Source of the DNA: Colwellia sp. 12G3
Lineage (GTDB): Bacteria; Pseudomonadota; Gammaproteobacteria; Enterobacterales; Alteromonadaceae
DNA: 64,000 nt
Reading direction: 5' to 3'
Assembly: GCF_002836775.1 (NCBI RefSeq)
Contig: NZ_PJAQ01000032.1
Location: 124,001-188,000 of the forward strand
Shown piece by piece: positions 47,484-55,811 of the stretch (the first letter of the stretch is position 1; every line of letters starts with the position of its first letter). The notes under the pieces were generated by a model that was given only the letters and a program-made list of their open reading frames with translations, was not told where the DNA came from and did not search any database. The position numbers and the translations under genes are program-made.

Positions 47484-47580
47484 TTTTGAGCGGTATTGAG
47501 CGGATAATTTGCTAAAAGCATGAAAGGCAATTACTTTTAAAGTAAGACTTTGGTAAAAATAAGAAAAGAAGGAACATGTG

Positions 47581-47892
47581 ATGACTGATAGTAGTAGCGA
47601 GGGAATGGAACGCCGTACATCGTTTCGTTTAGATATGGAAAAAGAGTTGGTGGATATTGTTTGGACTGATGAAAAGGGTAAAGAGCATAATAAAAAAATT
47701 GCTTGTCTAGACTTTGCACGTGGTGGATTGAAATTAGATTGTGACCAAAGTTTACCCGTTAATACAGCCGTAACTGTGGTATTTAAATCAGCAAATGCTG
47801 GTAATCAAAAGCTTTACGGTAAAGTTCTGAGAAGTGTTAAGCAAGAGAATGGCTGGTTTGAAATCGGCTTGATATTGGACAAAGACGCTTAA
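47581..47892 (+). CDS. PilZ-domain protein
   Basis: About 103 residues from ATG 47581, which has AAGGA 7 bp upstream; a GTG three bases earlier is less likely. The PilZ fold of cyclic di-GMP receptors is indicated by ERRTSFR (an RxxxR pattern) and DFARGGLKL (the D/NxSxxG motif, here with Ala for Ser). The Ala substitution may weaken or alter ligand binding. It sits before a ParA-like ATPase gene; a link to c-di-GMP control of positioning is only a guess. Confidence 0.75.
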   Translation: MTDSSSEGMERRTSFRLDMEKELVDIVWTDEKGKEHNKKIACLDFARGGLKLDCDQSLPVNTAVTVVFKSANAGNQKLYGKVLRSVKQENGWFEIGLILDKDA

Positions 47893-48001
47893 CAGTTTAA
47901 AGCAGCACTGCGCTTATTGTGCTAAAAGCAATTTCCTGAAAGTGAACTACAATTAGCACGGTAATATGTTAATTATATAGTGGTAAAGGACGGTACTAAA
48001 C

Positions 48002-48670
48002 ATGATGATATTAGTGGGTGGTGAAAAAGGTGGCAGTGGGAAAAGCTGCTTGGCTCAAAATTTAGCAGTCTATTTCGCCAGTAATAAGAAAGCCATTGTT
48101 TTAATGGTTGATTGCGATCCTCAAAGAACGACCTCTGATTGGATACAAGCAAGAAATGGTGATCCGTCACTACCTGCAATTAACTGTATTCAATTGTATG
48201 GAAAAATTCGTAATGACTTATTAAGTCTAGTTCAACACTATGACTATGTTATTGTCGATTGTGGTGGTCAAGATAACCTAGCCCTACGTGCTGCTATGTC
48301 TGTTGCGGATCACGTAATTATTCCCTTAAGGCCAAAAAGGCGTGATTTGAAAACGGTGCCCCATATGGAAGATATGCTAAGCACTTGTAAAATGGTGAAC
48401 CCGAAAATGATGGCTTCTTTTGTTATTACTCAATGCCCATCATTACCAAACCAACTAGGACGAATACTTGAAGCAAAAGAAGTGTGCAGCTCTTATGGAA
48501 TTAATGTTTTAGATGCCGTAACCTATAGTCGAAACGTATATGATGATAGTGAAGAGTTAGGCTCTTCTGTTATTGAAATAGAGCCCACAGGTAAAGCAGC
48601 CCAAGAGATGATTACTATTGCCGAAGAATTATTGGCGATGGAACCGGATAATTCACATGAGTTTAACTGA
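48002..48670 (+). CDS. ParA-like ATPase
   Basis: A 222-residue deviant-Walker P-loop ATPase related to plasmid and chromosome partition proteins. Walker A reads KGGSGKSC (residues 9-16; signature Lys9), with VDCDPQRTTSDW and VIVDCGGQDN as the other nucleotide motifs; the usual DxPP or DTP after Walker B is replaced by DCGG. There is no N-terminal DNA-binding domain, so it resembles the small ParF/ParA-Ib type. It overlaps the next gene by 14 bp. It is not the main chromosomal ParA, which normally lies near the origin with parB. Confidence 0.85.
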   Translation: MMILVGGEKGGSGKSCLAQNLAVYFASNKKAIVLMVDCDPQRTTSDWIQARNGDPSLPAINCIQLYGKIRNDLLSLVQHYDYVIVDCGGQDNLALRAAMSVADHVIIPLRPKRRDLKTVPHMEDMLSTCKMVNPKMMASFVITQCPSLPNQLGRILEAKEVCSSYGINVLDAVTYSRNVYDDSEELGSSVIEIEPTGKAAQEMITIAEELLAMEPDNSHEFN

Positions 48671-49094
48671 TTTAAAAAAGGGCAAGGATAGCAAAACTAA
48701 AAGGAAAAACTTCACCATTGATGAATTTATTTCTGATGCTGAAGATTACGCAAAAGGTGCGCCTAAAATTGTTAGTGAATTAACTAACGATGAAAAAGCG
48801 AATCAGAAATTAAATCTAAAACAAGCGATTAGTGAAGCTAAGCGTTATGTTGAAATGACTGAAATCGAACATCAACACGCGGCAGAAGTGATAGCAGGAG
48901 TTCGATCTCGTGTTGAGAAACCCTTTAGACGAGCAACATTTACGCTAAGTGAAGAAGCGATAGGTCAGTTACAAGATTTATCGGAAGGTTCAGACTTAGC
49001 TAAATCACATATATTACGTATTCTCATTGATGAATTGTGCAATAAAGAACAAAACGAGCAATTGAAAAAATTACTGCAATCAAGAATTGGTTGA
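48657..49094 (+). CDS. Putative ribbon-helix-helix partner of the ParA-like ATPase
   Basis: About 145 residues from ATG 48657 (earlier in-frame ATG 48618 lies deep within the ATPase gene). The N-terminal part is basic and charged; the last 45 residues (RRATFTLSEEAIGQLQDLSE, then SHILRILIDEL) have the strand-helix-helix pattern of ribbon-helix-helix DNA-binding domains. Overlap with the ParA-like gene and this fold suggest a ParG-like or adaptor partner. I cannot name a family, and DNA binding is inferred. Confidence 0.6.
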   Translation: MSLTDLKKGKDSKTKRKNFTIDEFISDAEDYAKGAPKIVSELTNDEKANQKLNLKQAISEAKRYVEMTEIEHQHAAEVIAGVRSRVEKPFRRATFTLSEEAIGQLQDLSEGSDLAKSHILRILIDELCNKEQNEQLKKLLQSRIG

Positions 49095-49267
49095 TTTTAT
49101 AAAGAGTGTTGACTTTTCACACTTGAAAGAGACAAAATTTAGTCGAATATTCACTGCCCTGGTGAATCTTTTCTTTATATTTTCTACCTAACCATATGGA
49201 TCTTATTAATAAATACTGTTTTTTTAGTATTTTCTTATTAAGACTAGTATTCGTTATTCAGTTTCTC

Positions 49268-49273
49268 TATAAT
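49268..49273 (+). promoter_or_regulatory. Candidate -10 box of rpmB-rpmG
   Basis: A perfect TATAAT 80 bp before rpmB. No convincing -35 at 16-18 bp. Confidence 0.4.
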
Positions 49274-49292
49274 ATGCCACCTTTTTCAGGAT

Positions 49293-49330
49293 CCCGAGAC
49301 GACGGTCTTGGGGAAAATATAGCTCGAGCT
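49293..49330 (+). promoter_or_regulatory. Structured 5' leader of rpmB
   Basis: An 8-bp stem (CCCGAGAC / GTCTTGGG, one G-T pair) with a GACG loop, then the 10-bp palindrome AGCTCGAGCT, both between the probable transcription start and the rpmB ATG. No T run follows, so it is not a terminator. It may be a ribosomal-protein leader. Confidence 0.4.
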
Positions 49331-49353
49331 GAAATTAATATTGGAGTACTCAT

Positions 49354-49590
49354 ATGTCTAAAATTTGCCAAGTAACAGGCAAAGTGCCAATGGTTGGAAA
49401 CAACCGTTCTCACGCAAGAAACGCGACTCGTCGTCGTTTTTTACCTAACCTTCAATCTCACCGTTTTTGGGTTGAGAGTGAAAATCGTTTCGTTAAATTA
49501 CGTTTAACTCCGAAAGGAATGCGTATTATCGATAAAAAAGGTATTGATGTAGTATTAACTGACATCCGTGCCCGTGGCGAAAAAGTTTAA
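49354..49590 (+). CDS. rpmB: 50S ribosomal protein L28
   Basis: A 78-residue ribosomal protein, the standard length, with [20 protein letters not shown] and the basic KNATRRRF-type segment ([14 protein letters not shown]) of the family. First gene of the rpmB-rpmG pair, 24 bp before rpmG. A GGAG ribosome binding site precedes the ATG. Confidence 0.98.
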   Translation: MSKICQVTGKVPMVGNNRSHARNATRRRFLPNLQSHRFWVESENRFVKLRLTPKGMRIIDKKGIDVVLTDIRARGEKV

Positions 49591-49614
49591 TAACTTTATT
49601 TAAAGGAAATTATT

Positions 49615-49770
49615 ATGCGCGATAAAATTCGTTTAGTTTCTAGTGCTGGTACTGGTCATTTTTATACTACAGATAAGAATAAAAAGACTATGCCTGAAAA
49701 AATGGAAATCAAGAAATTTGATCCAACCATTCGTAAGCACGTAATCTATAAAGAAGCTAAAATTAAGTAA
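49615..49770 (+). CDS. rpmG: 50S ribosomal protein L33
   Basis: A 51-residue ribosomal protein: [20 protein letters not shown], then [17 protein letters not shown] and a basic C-terminus, the typical gammaproteobacterial L33. It lacks the zinc-binding cysteines of the other L33 type (C- form). TAAAGGAAAT supplies the ribosome binding site. It is followed by a terminator. Confidence 0.98.
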   Translation: MRDKIRLVSSAGTGHFYTTDKNKKTMPEKMEIKKFDPTIRKHVIYKEAKIK

Positions 49771-49787
49771 TTAATTTTGTTTCTACT

Positions 49788-49815
49788 AAAAACCCGGTTT
49801 AACCGGGTTTTTTTA
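49788..49815 (+). terminator. Terminator after rpmG
   Basis: AAAACCCGGTTTAACCGGGTTTTTTT-type hairpin: a 9-bp stem with a very short loop and a T run, 18 bp after the stop. Confidence 0.9.
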
Positions 49816-49946
49816 TGTCTGAAATAAAGCATACCAACTAATTAATTCTCGCTAAATGAGCCATAAATTTGTCCGATTTGTATTATACGCGCTATTAAAT
49901 AGAAAGTTCAGTATGATGGATTCACTAGGTATCTTGGAAAATGTAT

Positions 49947-50447
49947 ATGAAATTATCTCGAACAGGATGGAACAACGTCATTATTTTTTCAGTGATGACT
50001 ATCATTTTAGTAATTAATGCCACTAACGATAAACTCTTCCCTAGCGAAGAAACTAAAAATAATGCTGAGCGACTCATTCTCCCACAGCATAGTGTTATTT
50101 TAACATTGGCAATTGATCTACCCGAAAAGCAACACGTGTTATTAGAACGCGCGGGTCGCAGTTGGCAGTTAACTACTAAAGGGTTAATACTCGACAAAAC
50201 GGAGCAGCAAATTGAGCAAATGATGTTTGCTTGGCAGCAGAGTAGTGGCTTAGTTCAGGCTGCGGAAATTGTGATTGATAGTGATCAAGGAGTAGCAGTG
50301 CAAATTTCTTTGGCAGGTGATTCACAAACGAGAACTTTCATTTTATACCCACTCAGCGACCAATTATTAATTTATCAGCAGCGAGATAATATATGGTTAG
50401 CGTTACCTGCAACATTAACTCAACAGCTATTACCCATTAACTTGTAG
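49947..50447 (+). CDS. Membrane-anchored protein of unknown function upstream of mutM
   Basis: About 166 residues from ATG 49947, which has GGAA at 7 bp; an ATG six bases earlier is too close to it. One N-terminal hydrophobic segment (about 10-27) suggests a membrane anchor or signal, followed by a mostly polar domain of about 130 residues outside the cytoplasm with beta-type pattern. I do not recognise the family. It lies 49 bp before mutM and is probably co-transcribed. Confidence 0.7.
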   Translation: MKLSRTGWNNVIIFSVMTIILVINATNDKLFPSEETKNNAERLILPQHSVILTLAIDLPEKQHVLLERAGRSWQLTTKGLILDKTEQQIEQMMFAWQQSSGLVQAAEIVIDSDQGVAVQISLAGDSQTRTFILYPLSDQLLIYQQRDNIWLALPATLTQQLLPINL

Positions 50448-50496
50448 TGATAGATTCAATAGATAATGGTTACAATTACACCTACAAGAAGAAATT

Positions 50497-51791
<1,295 letters not shown>

Positions 51792-52024
51792 CTATTGTGT
51801 TTTTTGTCGATTGTTAGGTGTTATTGTAATGGGATAACTAACTTAGTGACAAGTCTTTATACTTTTAATATTGCCGCTAAGCCATGGATAATCAACAAAA
51901 ATGAATAATTAATCACAAATAAAACAAATAAATCTTAAAGTATTTACTCAAAACACTTTATATCTACTGAATTTTGATAGTATTATTGAGCTAGTTTCAA
52001 TCAAATCAAATAAGAAGTAGTTGC

Positions 52025-52681
52025 ATGAAAACCCGTGATAAAATAATCCAAGCCAGTATTGAATTATTTAATGAGCAAGGAGAGCGTAATGTTACCACAA
52101 ACCATATCGCTGCTCACTTAGCCATTAGCCCTGGTAATCTGTATTACCATTTCCGTAATAAAGAAGACATTATTTTATCTATTTACGAAGAGTATGCACG
52201 TAGTTTGCTCTTAGAGACCTTACCGAGGGTGTCTGCGGACTTAAAGCCACTAGACTCACTTGTTTTGTATATGGATTCGGTTTTTCAAACGACAATGAAA
52301 TTTCGTTTCTTTTATAGCAATTTACCCGTGTTATTAGATAAAAACCCAATCTTGCGGGAAAAGTATGTTGAAGTGCAACAATCTATTTCGGAGCGCGTTA
52401 GTCAACTTCTTATTTCCTTAAGAGCCGCTGACTTTATTGATTTTAGTGATGATGAATTGGCTGATATTGTCAGTATTTTACGTCTCATTAACACTTTTTG
52501 GGTAAGTTTTCATCAAACCCAAACCATAGTTAATGAAGTCAATGATTCAGTGTTCTATCAAGGCGTACTTAAAATATTAGTCATATTACGTCCCTATACT
52601 AAAACACATGCAATGAGTGAACTCAATCAAGCGCGTGATGTCTATCAGCAAAGGTATCAAAAAGAAGGAGAAACAGCTTAA
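52025..52681 (+). CDS. TetR family transcriptional regulator
   Basis: A 218-residue regulator with an N-terminal helix-turn-helix (about 5-52; VTTNHIAAHLAISPGNLYYH) and a long C-terminal domain without an obvious ligand. A short imperfect inverted repeat (TAAAGTATT / AACACTTTA, 51936-51960) lies 65 bp upstream and might be an operator. It is divergent from coaD and convergent with the HExxH gene, six bases apart. Targets are unknown. Confidence 0.85.
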   Translation: MKTRDKIIQASIELFNEQGERNVTTNHIAAHLAISPGNLYYHFRNKEDIILSIYEEYARSLLLETLPRVSADLKPLDSLVLYMDSVFQTTMKFRFFYSNLPVLLDKNPILREKYVEVQQSISERVSQLLISLRAADFIDFSDDELADIVSILRLINTFWVSFHQTQTIVNEVNDSVFYQGVLKILVILRPYTKTHAMSELNQARDVYQQRYQKEGETA

Positions 52682-52687
52682 ATTTAG

Positions 52688-53677
52688 TTAAGCTGTTAAT
52701 TCAAATTGGAAGTTGTCAGGTTTTTCATAACCTTGGCTTACATTAAAATAAAAACTTTCAATGCGATTGGCTCGCTGTAGTACTTCAGTAGATTGCATGG
52801 TATCTGTACTTGAGGCTAGTTTTTGATTTGATGAACTAGAAATAATAGCGTCTTGTGCGGATAATGTTTGATTCATTAAGGTATCAAACTCATTACTGGT
52901 GTCGTGGTAGCTATCATCGTTAAAGGTGGATTTAGTTTGGAAGTTGTTATTAGCAGGGCTCGATTGATTTGCCTTATCACTTTTAAGTGCTAAAAGATCT
53001 GATTGTGCTGTAAGAATTTGTTGTGCAGCGCTTGCCGCCACCCGAGTATCTTGTGCTGATGGGCTTGCTGGTGCTAACGCAGCTGCATGCACTTTTTGCA
53101 TTTTAATTATTGTCGCTTGAGGATCACCAGCTATGGTGCTTAAGTCGACAGCCACTTCACCACCTACCGCATATTTTTTTCCATCAGGCCCTATTTCAAA
53201 AGTATATGAAGGAGAGCCCGTTGCAGCTCCGCCTGCGGTAGCGTGGGCTAATTCGTGTGTTCTTACTTCTTTATCTCTTTGTTGCAACTGATTGATAACT
53301 CTTTCATCAGCGTGCGCCTGTTTGCTCTTTTTTTCAGCTTTATCATTTTCAGAGTTACTATCTTTAGTCTGCTTTTGTTGCTCTTCTGAGTTTTGCTGGG
53401 AACTTTGTTCGCCTTGCTGTTCGCCTTGCTCAGAAATGGAGCTTGCGGCATGCTCTGCTTGTTTTCTTAAATTAGCAAAATCTACTTCTTCGTTTACTTG
53501 AGCAGGTGTGCGAGCACGTTCTTTGTCTGAAGCTACACCTTTTTCAGCTGCGGATGGATTGGCAGCGGTAACTTGGGTGATAATTTCTCGTTGATTATTC
53601 TCACGACGCAAGCCTTCCGTAGGTGGGTTGACCACTGTGGCTAAGGGCAAGCTTGCTGTATGCGGAGTGATATTCAT
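52688..53677 (-). CDS. Putative SprA-related metalloprotease (HExxH)
   Basis: A 329-residue protein of the putative catalase/metalloprotease family annotated as SprA-related. A disordered Glu/Gln/Ser-rich N-terminal half (about 1-130) precedes the zinc motif HELAHA in VRTHELAHATAGGAATGSP, followed by YTFEIGPDGKKYAVGGE and VDLSTIAGDPQATI. No signal peptide is visible. It follows a gene for a small flagellar-rod-like protein on the same strand 37 bp upstream. Catalytic activity is inferred from the motif only. Confidence 0.8.
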   Translation of the reverse strand: MNITPHTASLPLATVVNPPTEGLRRENNQREIITQVTAANPSAAEKGVASDKERARTPAQVNEEVDFANLRKQAEHAASSISEQGEQQGEQSSQQNSEEQQKQTKDSNSENDKAEKKSKQAHADERVINQLQQRDKEVRTHELAHATAGGAATGSPSYTFEIGPDGKKYAVGGEVAVDLSTIAGDPQATIIKMQKVHAAALAPASPSAQDTRVAASAAQQILTAQSDLLALKSDKANQSSPANNNFQTKSTFNDDSYHDTSNEFDTLMNQTLSAQDAIISSSSNQKLASSTDTMQSTEVLQRANRIESFYFNVSQGYEKPDNFQFELTA

Positions 53678-53714
53678 AAATAAAATAATTTACCAATTAT
53701 TAAAAAGCTAATTG

Positions 53715-54017
53715 CTAAGCTGTTACATCTATTAGGGTGCCAAGTGAATCATCGGCACTTCTGATTACTTCTGTTGAAGCTTTAGCTTGAAATTCAGCCA
53801 CTTTTAAATTGACTATTGCTTGGTTTAAATCAGGCACTTCTAAATTGTTATTTGGCTTACTCACCTCGGTATTTACTTCACCATTATTGGTGGGATTATT
53901 TTGTGTATCATTACTCAGCGCAGTACTGGCCACTATATCAGTCGCAGCTTGATCAGCAGCAGCTCTCGCGTTTTGTAAACCTTGTAAACCTGAATTTAAT
54001 GCTGATGGTATTTCCAC
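53715..54017 (-). CDS. Small protein resembling the ends of flagellar rod/hook proteins
   Basis: A 100-residue protein. Its N-terminus (ALNSGLQGLQNARAAADQAA) resembles the first helix of flagellar axial proteins, and its C-terminus (LNQAIVNLKVAEFQAKASTE, then VIRSADDSLGTLIDV) resembles the C-terminal helix of FlgE/FlgG. The middle is a short Asn/Thr-rich linker, so the structural core of a rod protein is absent. An AGGATT-type ribosome binding site precedes it. No other flagellar gene is nearby. The similarity is by eye and the function is unknown. Confidence 0.6.
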   Translation of the reverse strand: MEIPSALNSGLQGLQNARAAADQAATDIVASTALSNDTQNNPTNNGEVNTEVSKPNNNLEVPDLNQAIVNLKVAEFQAKASTEVIRSADDSLGTLIDVTA

Positions 54018-54123
54018 AGGTAATCCTCCAACGTAAATAAAACGTATTGGTTAATTATTAATCAAGAAGACGAAAAAGTAAAGGCGTTATTATCTTAATA
54101 CCGGTCAACTCTCCTCTCTAATA

Positions 54124-54945
54124 TCAATTAAAATGTGAATCTAACCAAGTCAATAACACCTGATAAAATTCATCAAGGTGAGAAATAAATGGCGCATGGG
54201 AAGCGTGCTCAAATAAGTGAAGATCACCGTTGGGCGCTAAATGGCTAATTTGTTCGATCACTGCTTTTGGCACCAAGCTATCATTATGGCCATATAAGCG
54301 TAAAAAAGGTTGCTTGATACTTGATAATTGCAGACGAAGATCACAGTGACTTAACAATGCCAGTGAGTCAGCTAAAGTTTTTTGGCCAGGAAGTGGGAGT
54401 TCCATGACTAACTGGGTGATCAGCTTTAAATCTTGTCTAATATGAGGGCTACCCATTGCTTGAATTTTTAAGAAACCAGAAATTGTTTTAGCAGTATCTT
54501 TAGCTAGTTGGCTATGGAAGTTATCTAGTACATTGGCTTTAATGCCTGGCCAGTTCTCCATCGATTTTTCGACAAAATAGGGACTACTGGCTACCGTAAT
54601 TAATGCTAATACTTTTTCAGGGTACTTGAGTGACATTTCCGTTGCAATTAGCCCACCTAATGACCAACCGAGGTAAATAGCGGGTTGGTCAATTACTTGG
54701 TCAATATGATGACAGATATTGGTTAATGAGTATGGCTTAATATCACATAAGCTATTGATACCAAAGCCGGGTAGATCAAGAGTTATTATTTGGTAGCTAC
54801 TCTCTTTATTTTCATTGAATAATGCTAGCAGCGGTTGCCAAACACCTGAATTTAAGCCCCAACCATGGATAAGAACAATAGGAATTATATTTTTTTTAAG
54901 CGTGTTATTCGGAGGGAAAGTGGAAAATTTTAAGCTTTTTGCCAT
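54124..54945 (-). CDS. bioH: Pimeloyl-ACP methyl ester carboxylesterase BioH
   Basis: A 273-residue alpha/beta hydrolase that releases pimeloyl-ACP from its methyl ester in biotin synthesis. It has VLIHGWGLNSGVWQPL near the N-terminus, the nucleophile Ser95 in GWSLGG, the acid region YGHNDSLVP and the base His in FEHASHAPF. The HGWG...W and GWSLGG signatures favour BioH. It is divergent from a ComF-type gene, as bioH and gntX are in E. coli. No other bio genes are in the window. Confidence 0.88.
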   Translation of the reverse strand: MAKSLKFSTFPPNNTLKKNIIPIVLIHGWGLNSGVWQPLLALFNENKESSYQIITLDLPGFGINSLCDIKPYSLTNICHHIDQVIDQPAIYLGWSLGGLIATEMSLKYPEKVLALITVASSPYFVEKSMENWPGIKANVLDNFHSQLAKDTAKTISGFLKIQAMGSPHIRQDLKLITQLVMELPLPGQKTLADSLALLSHCDLRLQLSSIKQPFLRLYGHNDSLVPKAVIEQISHLAPNGDLHLFEHASHAPFISHLDEFYQVLLTWLDSHFN

Positions 54946-55016
54946 GCTTATTACTGCACTATAAATATTATGGTATTAGTTTATATTATATTGGTCGATA
55001 GCAAAAGGTAAGTAAA

Positions 55017-55799
55017 ATGGCATGGAAGCTAGATTTAAGAAAGCTTAAAACGTGTTGTAGTAATACCCTAAGTAGCCTTAGTTGTTGTGATCTATGCGGT
55101 GCAAACGTTAGTAATAGTGTTTTACTCGGTTATTCGCTACCGCAAGCATTACTCTGCCAATACTGTATAAACGATTTACCTTATTTTAATCAAAGCATAA
55201 TCGCGGGTAATTTATTAAATTGGCCAGCTATTCATCGCGCTTTACCCCATATTCACTTTGATCAATTGTTTGCTCTATCACCCTATATTTATCCATTTAA
55301 TAAATGGTTAGGTCAAATGAAGTACTTAGGTCGTTTCGAGTTAGCAAAATTGTTTAGTACCTTACTCTGTGCTCAGTGGCAAGCAATGGCAATGAGCAAA
55401 GTCATTGCTCCTATTGATTTAGTGTTATCGGTGCCCTTGCATGTAAAGAAGTGGCAGATTCGAGGTTATAACCAAGCGCACCTCATAGCAAAGTCCTTTG
55501 CTAGACAATTATCACTACCTTATGATGCTAACGTAGTGGAGAGAGTAAAAAATAATGATAGCCAGATGGGGAAAACAGGTAATCAACGACGGAAAAATTT
55601 AGCTGATGCCTTTTCTTTGCAAAAAAAGTTAGCAAGCCATATCAAGCATGTAGTGATTATTGATGATGTAGTTACAACGGGCACTACAGCTAGTGAAATA
55701 AGCAAGCTACTAAAACAGGCAGGCGTTGAAACCGTCACTTTAGTAACGGTTTGCTTAACTTTACCGAATGTGAAGAAGAGTGGAGTCGTAGTTGCTTAA
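55017..55799 (+). CDS. ComF/GntX family phosphoribosyltransferase-like protein
   Basis: A 260-residue protein with an N-terminal zinc-ribbon-type Cys set (CDLCGA at 24-29 and CQYC at 47-50) and a C-terminal phosphoribosyltransferase domain with the PRPP motif VVIIDDVVTTGTTASE (about 213-228). It belongs to the ComF/GntX group; ComF supports DNA uptake in competent bacteria, while GntX in E. coli is linked to use of DNA as nutrient. It is divergent from bioH, the same order as gntX in E. coli. It is convergent with an M14 peptidase 12 bp away. Confidence 0.88.
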   Translation: MAWKLDLRKLKTCCSNTLSSLSCCDLCGANVSNSVLLGYSLPQALLCQYCINDLPYFNQSIIAGNLLNWPAIHRALPHIHFDQLFALSPYIYPFNKWLGQMKYLGRFELAKLFSTLLCAQWQAMAMSKVIAPIDLVLSVPLHVKKWQIRGYNQAHLIAKSFARQLSLPYDANVVERVKNNDSQMGKTGNQRRKNLADAFSLQKKLASHIKHVVIIDDVVTTGTTASEISKLLKQAGVETVTLVTVCLTLPNVKKSGVVVA

Positions 55800-55811
55800 T
55801 CCTCGATACAT

